This document shows positions 17,096 to 25,297 of a DNA stretch of 34,224 bases, one piece after another. How positions within the stretch are numbered: the first letter of the stretch is position 1; every line of letters starts with the position of its first letter. A program made the translations under genes and the position numbers. The notes beneath the pieces are model-generated. The model had not been told where the DNA came from. It searched no databases and saw nothing but the letters and a program-made list of their open reading frames with translations. This DNA comes from DATMGU01 sp035555315 (lineage in GTDB: Bacteria > Pseudomonadota > Alphaproteobacteria > ATCC43930 > CGMCC-115725): contig DATMGU010000124.1 of NCBI GenBank assembly GCA_035555315.1, positions 1 through 34,224 on the forward strand. The letters run 5' to 3'.

Positions 17096-17335
17096 ATGAT
17101 GGTCACAGCGCAGCGCTTCGATGCCCCGATCCCCACGCGGCGGTCTAGAACTCCTGGTCGGCGGAGTGCCATGCGTCTGTTGAGCGATCTCTGGAACACG
17201 GTCGTCGACCGCTACGAGGAACGGGCGACGCGACAGATGCTGCGATCGCTGGAAGGCCATCTACAGAACGATATCGGCGTGAACCGCCAGGATCTTTCGC
17301 GTGGCTCGCCGGTCTCGGGGCAGCGCGCGCCGTAA
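17096..17335 (+). CDS. Small DUF1127 (YjiS-like) protein
   Basis: A 79-aa arginine-rich protein. The C-terminal half (LWNTVVDRYEERATRQMLRSL, then EGHLQNDIGVNRQDL) matches the DUF1127 pattern of a helix with conserved R/E followed by L-D-x-H-L-x-D-I-G. In other bacteria DUF1127 proteins affect small-RNA turnover, phosphate, or stress responses; the role here is unknown. The ATG at 17096 has GAAAGG 6 nt upstream and gives the usual basic N-terminus. An internal ATG at 17171 is possible. It is downstream of the CRP-type box. Confidence 0.75.
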   Translation: MMVTAQRFDAPIPTRRSRTPGRRSAMRLLSDLWNTVVDRYEERATRQMLRSLEGHLQNDIGVNRQDLSRGSPVSGQRAP

Positions 17336-17339
17336 CCAA

Positions 17340-17358
17340 GCGGGGGCGGATCCCCCGC
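17340..17358. terminator. GC-rich hairpin between convergent genes, possible bidirectional terminator
   Basis: GCGGGGG-CGGAT-CCCCCGC is a perfect 7-bp stem with a 5-nt loop, placed 4 bp after the DUF1127 stop (17335) and 12 bp after the stop of the convergent crp-family gene (17371). No good T-tract follows on either strand, so intrinsic termination is uncertain. Confidence 0.45.
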
Positions 17359-17370
17359 GAGAAAGTCGTC

Positions 17371-18075
17371 TCAGAGGTCGCCGGCGATCCGCCGAAGCTG
17401 GCTCTCGTTTTTCAGCGTGATAAAACTGTTCTCAACGGAAATCAGCCCGGATTTCCGCCATTCGGAGAACTGTTTGTTGATGCTTTCCCGCGAGATGCCG
17501 ATCATGTTGCCGATTTCCTGCTGCGATAGTCGGAAATCGATCCGCACACCCTGCGATGTCGGTTCGCCATGGTCATGCGCCAGGACCAGCAACCGACGCG
17601 CCAGCCGCGCCGGCACCTCTAGGAACAGCACATCCTCCATGTGTTCGGAGGTATGCCGCAGCCGTTCACACAACACGGCGATCAGCTTCAAGGCCATGTC
17701 GGGGTAATGTTCGACAAGCGGTAGAAAATCGCGCCGATCCAGCACCAGCAGGCTGCAATCGGTCATCGCGATCGCGTCGGCGGTTCGGTCCTTGCCATCC
17801 AGCAAGGCGATCTCGCCGAAAAATTCGCCGGGATCGATGATGTTGAGGATCAGTTCGCGGCCTTCGGCCGAGGTCACGCTGATCTTGACCCGTCCGCCGA
17901 TCACGGCGATCAACCCCGAGCCTGGGTCACCCTTGAGGAAGATGACCTCATTGGCGCGGTGGGTGACGGTGCGCGTACGCGCCGCAAGCGCCTCGACATG
18001 CTCTCGATCCAGGGAGCGCAGCAACGGATTCTGCGCCAGGATCTCGCGGCGATCTATCGTCGGGACCTTAGCCAC
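17371..18075 (-). CDS. Crp/Fnr family transcriptional regulator
   Basis: A 234-aa regulator with an N-terminal cyclic-nucleotide-binding-type beta-roll (VIFLKGDPGSGLIAVIGGRVKIS, then IIDPGEFFGEIALLDGKDRTADAIA), a dimer helix, and a C-terminal winged HTH (FRLSQQEIGNMIGISRESINKQF). The recognition helix has Arg-Glu at the positions of E. coli CRP R180/E181 and Lys where CRP has R185, consistent with TGTGA-type half-sites. There is no N-terminal cysteine cluster, so it is not an FNR-type iron-sulfur sensor. The PGEFFGEIALLDGKDRTADA segment resembles a cNMP pocket, but the ligand is not certain. The GTG start at 18075 follows GAAGGAAGG; an upstream ATG at 18123 has no ribosome binding site. Confidence 0.88.
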   Translation of the reverse strand: MAKVPTIDRREILAQNPLLRSLDREHVEALAARTRTVTHRANEVIFLKGDPGSGLIAVIGGRVKISVTSAEGRELILNIIDPGEFFGEIALLDGKDRTADAIAMTDCSLLVLDRRDFLPLVEHYPDMALKLIAVLCERLRHTSEHMEDVLFLEVPARLARRLLVLAHDHGEPTSQGVRIDFRLSQQEIGNMIGISRESINKQFSEWRKSGLISVENSFITLKNESQLRRIAGDL

Positions 18076-18256
18076 CCGCCTGCCTTCCTTCGGAGTTTCG
18101 CAATCGGGCCGAAGGTAATGCACTTACGGCCACGACGAGACTACGATAGCGGGGAAGACAACACCAGCCTAGCCCGCCGACTTAGCGGATAGGCAATCTT
18201 TCGCATCGACAGCCCGGCGAACCGGGCGCGATGCCAGACTTGATGGTGATCCCGCC

Positions 18257-18472
18257 TTAGCGGCGATAGGTGCCGTTGATGATCGCCGGGAAATCCGCCC
18301 GATCGATCCGCAGATCCTGCAGTTCGCGGCTCGAATAGCTCGCCAGCTCGCGGGCGATTTCGTTGCGCTGGCGCTGCTCGGCACGCCAGGCGGAAAACGC
18401 GTTTACGCTGCGTCGCACAATCGACGAAGCTGCCTGTAAAGAGGGGTTTGCCGCGCTCATAAGCATTGCCAT
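18257..18472 (-). CDS. Small DUF1127 family protein
   Basis: A 71-aa protein. The C-terminal half (AWRAEQRQRNEIARELASYS, then SRELQDLRIDRADFPAII) is typical of DUF1127: an Arg-rich helix, then S-x-R-E-L-x-D-L-x-I-D-R-A-D-F. The final NGTYRR is also common in this family. The ATG at 18472 is preceded by AGAAGG at 9 nt; other in-frame ATGs upstream lack this. It is transcribed in the same direction as the crp-family gene 181 bp downstream. Function is unknown. Confidence 0.78.
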   Translation of the reverse strand: MAMLMSAANPSLQAASSIVRRSVNAFSAWRAEQRQRNEIARELASYSSRELQDLRIDRADFPAIINGTYRR

Positions 18473-18774
18473 TGGTCTCATCCTTCTGCATCGCAACGTT
18501 CTATGTTGCACTGCAATATCACCTGGTGAGGCTTAATGACCACTTAAAGGTCCGAATGGCAGCCATGCCGCGAACGCGGATGCGGTCCGCGGCGCATTGT
18601 CCGCGACGCACTTGGCGCGCGAACAGGGACCTGATATCGAGCAACCTGCGTCCTCCCGACATCGCATCCCCGAAACCCGACAGCCGAATCCGCATCGGCG
18701 AAAAACCACAGGTACTGGATAGCGATGCATCAGAGTTCCCGGAGGCCGTGGCCGGACGGCAAGGGTCGGGCGGC
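18473..18774. other. Divergent intergenic region with two short palindromes
   Basis: About 300 bp between the DUF1127 gene (minus) and the EamA exporter (plus). Two perfect 11-bp palindromes lie near the DUF1127 side: TTGCACTGCAA (18506-18516) and TCACCTGGTGA (18519-18529), with a further GCAAC/GTTGC pair at 18493-18509. These may be operators for the minus-strand gene. The EamA reading frame is open back to 18466, but that part is not membrane-like or family-like. I see nothing else in it. Confidence 0.4.
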
Positions 18775-19704
18775 ATGACCGACGCCCTATCGCTGTCCCA
18801 CAGCCTGCCCGGCGAAACCCCGGCCGCCCGCTATCGGCGTGGCGCCTTGCTGGTGGCGACCGCTTCGGTCGCCTGGAGCGGCGCGGGACTGATCGTCCGC
18901 ATGGTGGCGACGGACGCCTGGACGACGCTGTTCTGGCGGTCGGTATTCGCTTGCCTGTCGCTGCTGATCTACGTCGCGCTGCGCGATCGGCGGGGCGTCG
19001 TCGGCGCGTTCCGCGGCATCGGCTGGATCGGCCTGCTGCTGGCCGGCTGCTTCGCCTCCTCGATGATCTGCTTCATTCTCGCCCTGGGACAGACGACGGT
19101 CGCCAATGTGATGATCTTCCAGGCCGCCTCGCCGTTCGTGGCGGCGATCTTCGCCTGGCTGCTGCTGGGGGAGCGGGTCAGGCCCAGTGGAATCGCGGCG
19201 ATCGCGGCCACGCTATGCGGCATCGCGATCATGGTCTCCAACGCGGTCGAGACCGGCCAACTCGCCGGCGATCTTTTATCGGCGGTCATGGGATTGGGCT
19301 TCGCCGGTACCATCGTCCTCGCCCGACACCGCCGCGATCTGCCGATGACCCCGGCCACCTGCCTTGCCACCGCGATCACGGCGCTCGTCGCTTTGCCGCT
19401 CGCCGATCATCCATTCGCCGTGGCACCGACCGACCTCGCCTTGCTGGGATTGTTCGGGATCGGCCAGATGGGCCTGGGCTTGATCCTGTTCATGGCGGGT
19501 GTCCGGCTGATCCCGGCGGCGGATGCCGGGCTGATTTCGATCCTGGAATCCGTGCTGGGACCGTTCTGGGTCTGGGTCGCCCTCGGCGAGAACCCGGATA
19601 TCAGGGCGCTGATCGGCGGCGCCATAGTGCTGATCGCCGTCATCCTGCACACACTTGCGGAAAAGCGCGCGGCGGACCTTCGCAACGCCGTCCACCCGAT
19701 CTAG
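18775..19704 (+). CDS. EamA (DMT superfamily) transporter
   Basis: A 309-aa inner-membrane protein with about ten hydrophobic segments in two EamA repeats. The first repeat begins RRGALLVATASVAWSGAGLI and contains FWRSVFACLSLLIYVAL. The second repeat begins after the central RHRRDLPMTP and includes ESVLGPFWVWVALGE. The usual exporter signature of a conserved Pro/Glu before the last segment is visible. It is likely to export a small metabolite; the substrate is unknown. The ATG at 18775 is at the edge of the conserved region and is preceded by GGGTCGGGCGG. The KirBac gene follows after ~80 bp that contain a tandem repeat. Confidence 0.86.
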   Translation: MTDALSLSHSLPGETPAARYRRGALLVATASVAWSGAGLIVRMVATDAWTTLFWRSVFACLSLLIYVALRDRRGVVGAFRGIGWIGLLLAGCFASSMICFILALGQTTVANVMIFQAASPFVAAIFAWLLLGERVRPSGIAAIAATLCGIAIMVSNAVETGQLAGDLLSAVMGLGFAGTIVLARHRRDLPMTPATCLATAITALVALPLADHPFAVAPTDLALLGLFGIGQMGLGLILFMAGVRLIPAADAGLISILESVLGPFWVWVALGENPDIRALIGGAIVLIAVILHTLAEKRAADLRNAVHPI

Positions 19705-19710
19705 ATTTCA

Positions 19711-19752
19711 CGGCCGGGATTTTACAGCCGGGATTTTATGGCCGGGATTTCA
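19711..19752 (+). repeat. 14-bp tandem repeat, three units plus a partial
   Basis: Three adjacent 14-bp units at 19711, 19725 and 19739 have the consensus YRGCCGGGATTTTA, with one to three differences each, and are preceded by a partial unit (GATTTCA, 19704-19710). They fill the gap between the EamA stop and the KirBac start and could affect the spacing of expression signals. Confidence 0.8.
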
Positions 19753-19785
19753 CCGGAGATCTCCGGGAAAACGGGGCGGTACCGC

Positions 19786-20718
19786 ATGAGCATGTTCCAT
19801 TCGAAAAACCGCCTCGACCCGATCCCGACCCGCATGGGGTCGATGGAGATCACCAAGCAGGGCGCCATCCGCTACGACCTGCGCGATCCCTACCACCTGG
19901 CGATGACGCTGAGCTGGCCGCGGTTTTTCCTGACTCTGCTGGTCCTGGAACTGACCATCAATATCGTCTTCGCGCTGCTATACGTCATCGCGCCAGGCAG
20001 CCTGACCAACACACGGCCGTACTCGTTCTCCGACGCCTTCTTCTTCAGCATCGAGACCCTGGCCACGGTCGGCTATGGCGCGATGGCACCGGCGACGCTC
20101 TATGGCCACATCGTCTCGGCTATCGAAATCCTGTGCGGGATGACCTTCACCGCCCTGATGACCGGCCTGATCTTCGTCCGGTTTTCCAGACCCAAGGCAA
20201 AGATCCTGTTCGCCGACAACCCGGTCATCGGCCGCAGCAATGGGCGACCGACCTTGATGATCCGGCTGGGCAACGGCCGCATGAGCCTCTTGGCGGACGC
20301 GACGGCGCGCCTCAGCGTCCTGCTGCCGGAGCGCACGGCGGAAGGCCAGATGTTCCGGCGCACCCTCGATCTGTCGCTAACGCAAAGTCGATTGCCGCTG
20401 TTCGGACTGATCTGGACACTGATGCATCCTATCGACGAGCATAGCCCGCTGGCTCGGCTAACGGTCGAAACCTTGGCGGAAAGCGACTTGCGGCTGATCC
20501 TGATCATCGAGGCGCGCGACCATGTGATGGGCGCGCATGTCTTCGACCTTCACACCTATGACGGCGACGCCATCCTGTTCGGCACACGCTACCAGGACGC
20601 TCTATCGATCGATGATCGGGGGCGGACCAACGCGGATCTCACACGGCTCAGTCTGGTCGAACCGGACGATCCGCCCGGTGAACGGATGGGTGAAGTGATG
20701 GGCGCATCAATGGCCTGA
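19786..20718 (+). CDS. Inward-rectifier potassium channel (KirBac family)
   Basis: A 310-aa channel subunit. The slide-helix region RYDLRDPYHLAMTLSWPRF precedes the outer helix (about 45-70). The pore helix and filter FSIETLATVGYGAM carry TVGYG at about 94-98, followed by the inner helix (GMTFTALMTGLIFVRFSRP). The cytoplasmic beta-rich Kir domain (about 125-290) contains LMIRLGNGRMSLL and DLHTYDGDAILFGTRY. It should form a tetrameric potassium channel in the inner membrane. The ATG at 19786 has GGGGCGG upstream. No regulator or ligand-binding partner is adjacent. Confidence 0.9.
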   Translation: MSMFHSKNRLDPIPTRMGSMEITKQGAIRYDLRDPYHLAMTLSWPRFFLTLLVLELTINIVFALLYVIAPGSLTNTRPYSFSDAFFFSIETLATVGYGAMAPATLYGHIVSAIEILCGMTFTALMTGLIFVRFSRPKAKILFADNPVIGRSNGRPTLMIRLGNGRMSLLADATARLSVLLPERTAEGQMFRRTLDLSLTQSRLPLFGLIWTLMHPIDEHSPLARLTVETLAESDLRLILIIEARDHVMGAHVFDLHTYDGDAILFGTRYQDALSIDDRGRTNADLTRLSLVEPDDPPGERMGEVMGASMA

Positions 20719-20780
20719 TCGTTGCAACCTCGTCGCCTCAGGACTGTCGGACGAGCATTTCGTACCAAGGGGGAAATCAC

Positions 20781-22382
20781 ATGACTAGGCATTTGGCATG
20801 GTTGGCGATGGCCGGCGTGGTGGCAGCACCCCTGGCGCTGTGGCAGGCGCCCGCCCAAGCCGCGACGCCACGCGACACGGTGGTGATGGCGAAGAAGATC
20901 GACGACATCATCACGCTCGATCCCGGCGAGGCGTATGAGCTGTCCGGCGAGGAGATCGTCACCAACGTCTACGACCGGCTGATCCGCTTCGAGGCGGAGG
21001 ATCTCACCAAGATGGTCGGCGGCGTCGCCGCCAGCTGGACGATCAGCGACGACAGCAAGACCTTCACCTTCAAACTTCGGCCCGGGCAGAAATTCCAGGA
21101 TACGGGATCGACGCTCACCGCCGAGGATGCGGCGTTCTCGCTGCAGCGGGTCATCCTGATGGACAAGACCCCGGCCTTCCTGATCTCGCAGCTGGGCTGG
21201 ACCAAGGACAACGTCAAGGATCTGGTCAAGGCGCTCGATCCCCTGACGCTGCAGTTCACCACACCCAACAAATATGCGCCGTCGCTGGTGTTAAACCTGA
21301 TGAGTTCGGTGGTCGGCTCGGTCGTCGAGAAGAAGGTGGCGCTGCAGCACGAGGAGAAGGGCGATTTCGGCAATGGCTGGCTGAAAACCCACACCGCCGC
21401 TTCCGGTCCGTTCAAGTTGATTTCATGGAAGCCCAACGAATCCGTGACGCTTGAGGCCAACCCGACCTATCGGCTGGGTGCCCCGGCGGTGAAGCGCGTC
21501 ATCGTGCGCCACATACCGGAGGCCGCGTCCCAGGCACTGCTGCTGCAGAAGGGTGATATCGATATCGCCCGCGATCTCAACCCGGATCAGCTGAAGACGC
21601 TCGCCGGCGACAAGGCGATCAAGGTCGAGACCTTCGCCGGTTCCGATACCTATTACGCGGGCATGAACCTCGCTTACGAGCCGTTCAAGAACCCCAAGGT
21701 GCGCGACGCGATGCGCTATCTCATCGATTATGACGGGATGGTGAATAGCTTCCTCAAGGGCAATTTCTTCGTGCACCAGGCCTTCCTGCCGAAGGGTTTC
21801 ATGGGGGCGATGAACGAGAACGAGTACAAGCTGGATGTCGCCAAGGCGAAGCTGCTGCTGGCCGAGGCCGGCTATCCGAACGGTTTCGAGGTCCGGCTCG
21901 ACACCTGGAATTCCTCGCCGATGGCCGAGATCGCCCAATCGATGCAGCAGACCATGGGCATGGCCGGGATCAAGGTGAATATCGTGCCGGCCGAGCAGAA
22001 GCAGGTCCTAACGATCTATCGGGCGCGCAAGCACCAGATGGCCGCGCTGAGCTGGGGACCGGACTATCTCGATCCGCATACCAACGCCGACACCTTCTCG
22101 TTCAACCCGGACAATTCCGACGGTGCCGCCAGGAAGCCGCTCGCCTGGCGCAACTCCTGGGATATCCCCGAGTTGACCAAGGAGACCGAGGCGGCGGCGC
22201 AGGAGCCCGATAGCGCCAAGCGCGAGACGATGTATCTGGACCTGCAGAAGAAGGTGATGGAGACCGGGCCTTTCCTGATCATGTTCCAGCCGACCTTTCA
22301 GGTGGCGGAGCGGACCAACGTCAAAGGCATGATCGCCGGCATCACGTCGGATCTGACCTACTACCGCAAACTGACCAAGTAA
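20781..22382 (+). CDS. Dipeptide/oligopeptide ABC transporter substrate-binding protein
   Basis: A 533-aa SBP_bac_5 family receptor. The signal peptide covers residues 1-28 (MTRHLAWLAMAG, hydrophobic core, APAQAA before TPRDT). Family features are LDPGEAYELSGEEIVTNVYD, FKLRPGQKFQDTGSTLTAED, SGPFKLISWKPNESVTLEAN and YLIDYDGMVNSFLKG. The ribosome binding site AAGGGGG precedes the ATG. It is the first of five genes of a complete importer (two permeases, two ATPases). The ligand is probably a peptide or similar, but nickel, glutathione or opine relatives cannot be excluded. The 3' end, stop included, is tandemly duplicated (22365-22402). Confidence 0.9.
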   Translation: MTRHLAWLAMAGVVAAPLALWQAPAQAATPRDTVVMAKKIDDIITLDPGEAYELSGEEIVTNVYDRLIRFEAEDLTKMVGGVAASWTISDDSKTFTFKLRPGQKFQDTGSTLTAEDAAFSLQRVILMDKTPAFLISQLGWTKDNVKDLVKALDPLTLQFTTPNKYAPSLVLNLMSSVVGSVVEKKVALQHEEKGDFGNGWLKTHTAASGPFKLISWKPNESVTLEANPTYRLGAPAVKRVIVRHIPEAASQALLLQKGDIDIARDLNPDQLKTLAGDKAIKVETFAGSDTYYAGMNLAYEPFKNPKVRDAMRYLIDYDGMVNSFLKGNFFVHQAFLPKGFMGAMNENEYKLDVAKAKLLLAEAGYPNGFEVRLDTWNSSPMAEIAQSMQQTMGMAGIKVNIVPAEQKQVLTIYRARKHQMAALSWGPDYLDPHTNADTFSFNPDNSDGAARKPLAWRNSWDIPELTKETEAAAQEPDSAKRETMYLDLQKKVMETGPFLIMFQPTFQVAERTNVKGMIAGITSDLTYYRKLTK

Positions 22383-22402
22383 GCGCAAACCGACCAAGTA
22401 AG
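22365..22402 (+). repeat. 19-bp tandem duplication spanning the binding-protein stop codon
   Basis: CGCAAACTGACCAAGTAAG (22365-22383) is followed directly by a second copy with one change (T to C) at 22384-22402. The first copy carries the functional TAA; the second repeats the terminal Lys codon and stop in the spacer. Confidence 0.85.
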
Positions 22403-22426
22403 CACTGGCGGGGCGATCAGCCGCGC

Positions 22427-23500
22427 ATGACCGCGACCATCGACGTCACACGACCGAGCAGACGGCGGGTTGGGCTGATAGCCCTGCCCGTCCGTCGGCT
22501 GCTCGGCGTCTTGCTGTCGCTGGTGCTGACCTTCCTCGGCCTGACCATCGTCACCTTCGTGATCGGCCGGGTCATCCCGATCGATCCGGTGCTGGCGATC
22601 GTCGGCGAACATGCTTCGGCCTCGACCTACGACGCGGTGCGTCTGGAGATCGGCCTCGATCTGCCGATCCCGGTACAGTATTGGCGCTACCTCACCAAGG
22701 TGCTGTCCGGCGATTTCGGCAACTCGGTGATCACCTCGCAGCCGGTGCTGGTCGATCTACTGAATGTTTTTCCGGCGACCATCGAGCTGTCGTTCCTCGC
22801 CCTGGTGATCGGCGTGGCGCTGGGTATCCCCTGTGGCGTGGTGGGGGCGGCGCAACGCGGCCGCTGGCCCGACCATGTGATCCGCATGGCCTCGCTGTTC
22901 GGCTATTCCATGCCGGTGTTCTGGCTGGGCTTGGTCGGGCTGCTGGTATTCTACGCCAAGTTGGGCTGGGTCGAGGGGCCGGGCCGCATCGATGTCGGTT
23001 ACGACGACATCGTTCCCACCGTCACCGGCATGATCACCGTCGACAGCGTGCTGTCCGGCGATTGGGAGGTGTTCTGGAACGCGCTCAGCCATCTCGCCCT
23101 GCCGGCGACGATCCTGGGCTATATCTCGCTCGCCTATGTGGCGCGGATGACGCGCAGCTTCATGCTGGGACAATTGCAGCAGGAATACGTACTGGCCGCC
23201 CGCGCCAAGGGGCTCTCCGAAACGCGGGTGATCTGGATCCACGCCTTGGGCAATATCTGGGTACAGCTGATCACCGTGGTGGCGCTGACCTTCGGCAATC
23301 TGCTGCAGGGCGCCGTGCTGACCGAAACCGTGTTCGCCTGGCCGGGGCTCGGCCTCTATATGAAGAACTCGCTGTTCAACGCCGATTTGAACGCGGTGCT
23401 GGGCGGCACCACGCTGATCGGCGCGGTCTATATCTGCCTCAACTTCCTGTCCGATCTGCTCTACCCGCTGGTCGATCCCCGTGCGCGGAGCCGCTCGTGA
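22427..23500 (+). CDS. Dipeptide/oligopeptide ABC transporter permease (DppB-like)
   Basis: A 357-aa permease of the DppB/OppB type. The N-terminal segment (RRLLGVLLSLVLTFLGLTIVTFVIGRVIP) is followed by the conserved DPVLAIVGEHAS, RLEIGLDLPIPVQYWRYL and GDFGNSVITSQPVL. Later membrane segments carry the EAA loop VLAARAKGLSETRVIWIHALGN. It ends ADLNAVLGGTTLIG, YPLVDPRARSRS. Its stop overlaps the GTG start of the next permease (GTGA), so the two are translationally coupled. Confidence 0.9.
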   Translation: MTATIDVTRPSRRRVGLIALPVRRLLGVLLSLVLTFLGLTIVTFVIGRVIPIDPVLAIVGEHASASTYDAVRLEIGLDLPIPVQYWRYLTKVLSGDFGNSVITSQPVLVDLLNVFPATIELSFLALVIGVALGIPCGVVGAAQRGRWPDHVIRMASLFGYSMPVFWLGLVGLLVFYAKLGWVEGPGRIDVGYDDIVPTVTGMITVDSVLSGDWEVFWNALSHLALPATILGYISLAYVARMTRSFMLGQLQQEYVLAARAKGLSETRVIWIHALGNIWVQLITVVALTFGNLLQGAVLTETVFAWPGLGLYMKNSLFNADLNAVLGGTTLIGAVYICLNFLSDLLYPLVDPRARSRS

Positions 23501-24429
23501 GCGATAACACGATCAGCGTTCCCGGCGTGGCACCGGGCTGGCGTGCTTGGCTGCTGTCGCCGACCCCCGGCAGCCGCTCCCAGGCGCGGCTCGGCCGCTG
23601 GTTTCGCAGCTGGCTGGCGTTCCGGCGCAACCCGCTGGCAATGACCGGTCTCACCATCGTGCTGGCGCTGGTGCTGATGGCGGTCGCGGCACCGCTGTTA
23701 TCCAGCGAGCACGAGGCGACCTTCCAATCCCTGCCCGATCGGTTGCAGTACTTCTCCCTCGCGCATCCCTTCGGCACCGACGAGCTGGGCCGCGACATCC
23801 TGGCGCGCGTGTTGTTCGGCGCCCGCGTCACCCTGCTGATCGTCGCCATGGTGACGGTGATCGTCGTGCCGATCGGCCTCGGCATCGGGTTGCCTTCGGG
23901 CTATTTCGGCGGTTGGCTCGATGCGGTGCTGATGCGCATCACCGACATCTTCCTCGCCTTCCCGCAATTGGTCCTGGCCCTCGCCTTCGCGGCGGCGCTG
24001 GGTCCTGGGATCGAGAACGCGGTGATCGCCATCGCCCTCACCTCCTGGCCGCCTTACGCGCGCCTCGCCCGGGCCGAGACGATCACCCGCCGGCGCAGCG
24101 AATTCGTGCTGGCGGCGGAGCTGCAGGGCGCCTCATGGGTGCGCATTCTGTGGGTGCAGATCCTGCCGCTTTGCCTGCCCTCGGTGATCATCCGGCTGAC
24201 CCTGGACATGGCCGGCATCATCCTGATCGCCGCCGGGCTGGGTTTCCTCGGCCTCGGCGCCCAGCCGCCGATGCCGGAATGGGGCGCCATGGTGTCGAGC
24301 GGCCGAAGCGTTCTGCTCGACCAATGGTGGGTCGCGACCATCCCCGGCCTCGCCATCTTCATCGTCAGCTTGGGCTTCAACCTGTTGGGCGATGGCTTGC
24401 GCGACGTGGCCGACCCGCGCTCGTCATGA
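23497..24429 (+). CDS. Dipeptide/oligopeptide ABC transporter permease (DppC-like)
   Basis: A 310-aa permease. The DppC-type N-terminus (FRRNPLAMTGLTIVLALVLM) leads to HPFGTDELGRDILARVLFGA, which is strongly conserved in this family. Then come YFGGWLDAVLMRITDIFLAFP and the EAA loop RRSEFVLAAELQGASWVRI. It ends GFNLLGDGLRDVADPRSS, as DppC proteins do. The start is GTG at 23497, overlapping the preceding stop by 4 bp. The ATPase gene follows at 24440. Confidence 0.9.
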   Translation: MSDNTISVPGVAPGWRAWLLSPTPGSRSQARLGRWFRSWLAFRRNPLAMTGLTIVLALVLMAVAAPLLSSEHEATFQSLPDRLQYFSLAHPFGTDELGRDILARVLFGARVTLLIVAMVTVIVVPIGLGIGLPSGYFGGWLDAVLMRITDIFLAFPQLVLALAFAAALGPGIENAVIAIALTSWPPYARLARAETITRRRSEFVLAAELQGASWVRILWVQILPLCLPSVIIRLTLDMAGIILIAAGLGFLGLGAQPPMPEWGAMVSSGRSVLLDQWWVATIPGLAIFIVSLGFNLLGDGLRDVADPRSS

Positions 24430-24439
24430 AAGCGATGGC

Positions 24440-25297
24440 ATGACCGAGGCGCCGATGCTCACCGTGCGCGACCTGCGCGTGACCTTTCCGACCGATCGGG
24501 GCGAGTTCGTCGCCGTGCGCGATGTCAGCTTCTCGCTGGGGCGGGAGCGGCTGGGCATCGTCGGTGAATCCGGCTCGGGCAAATCGACCACCGGTCGCGC
24601 GATCATGGGCCTGTTGCCACCCGCGGCCCGGGTCCAGGCGGCCGAGCTCAGCCTGGGCAAGACCGATCTGCGCGGCCTTGCCCCACGCGACTACCGGCAT
24701 TTGCGCGGCAAGCGCATGGCGATGGTGCTGCAGGACCCACGCTATGCCCTCAACCCCTCGATCAGCGTCGGCAGGCAGATCGCCGAGACCCATCGCATGC
24801 ATCTGCACAGCACCCGCAAGGCCGCGCGCCTCGCCGCCTTGGAGATGCTGGAGGCGGTGCAAATCCGCGATCCGCAGCGGGTCTACGATCTCTATCCGCA
24901 TGAGGTATCGGGCGGCATGGGTCAGCGGGCGATGATCGCCATGATGCTGATCGCCGATCCGGAGATCCTGATCGCCGACGAGCCGACCTCGGCCCTCGAC
25001 GTCACCGTGCAGCTGCAGATCCTGACCATCCTCGACGACCTGGTGCGCAGCCGCGGCATGGGACTGATCCTGATCAGCCACAATCTGCATCTGGTCGCCT
25101 CGTTCTGTGACCGGGTGCTGGTGATGTATGCCGGGCGCGTCGTCGAGAACTGCCCGGCGCGGGAGCTGTCCGAGGCGCGACATCCCTATACGCGCGGGTT
25201 GCTGGCGGCCCTGCCGAGCCTGACGCACCGCCGCGCCGAACTGCCGCAATTGCGCCGCGACCCCGCCTGGTTGACCGATGAGGTAGCCGGCACGTGA
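24440..25297 (+). CDS. Dipeptide/oligopeptide ABC transporter ATPase (DppD-like)
   Basis: A 285-aa ABC ATPase. It has Walker A GESGSGKSTTGRAIMG, Q-loop LQDPRYALNPS, signature VSGGMGQRAMIAMML and Walker B ILIADEPTSALD, then a switch His in LILISHNLHL. The C-terminal part is slightly shorter than in typical DppD (~320 aa), but the end (HPYTRGLLAALPSL) is normal. In the signature the usual Arg after GGM is Gly, a mild departure. The ATG at 24440 gives a standard start (MTEAPMLTVRDLRVTFPT). It overlaps the next ATPase by 4 bp. Confidence 0.9.
   Translation: MTEAPMLTVRDLRVTFPTDRGEFVAVRDVSFSLGRERLGIVGESGSGKSTTGRAIMGLLPPAARVQAAELSLGKTDLRGLAPRDYRHLRGKRMAMVLQDPRYALNPSISVGRQIAETHRMHLHSTRKAARLAALEMLEAVQIRDPQRVYDLYPHEVSGGMGQRAMIAMMLIADPEILIADEPTSALDVTVQLQILTILDDLVRSRGMGLILISHNLHLVASFCDRVLVMYAGRVVENCPARELSEARHPYTRGLLAALPSLTHRRAELPQLRRDPAWLTDEVAGT

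Noticed and set aside
19711..19752. CRISPR array
   Set aside because: The repeats are 14 bp, adjacent and without spacers; a tandem repeat only.
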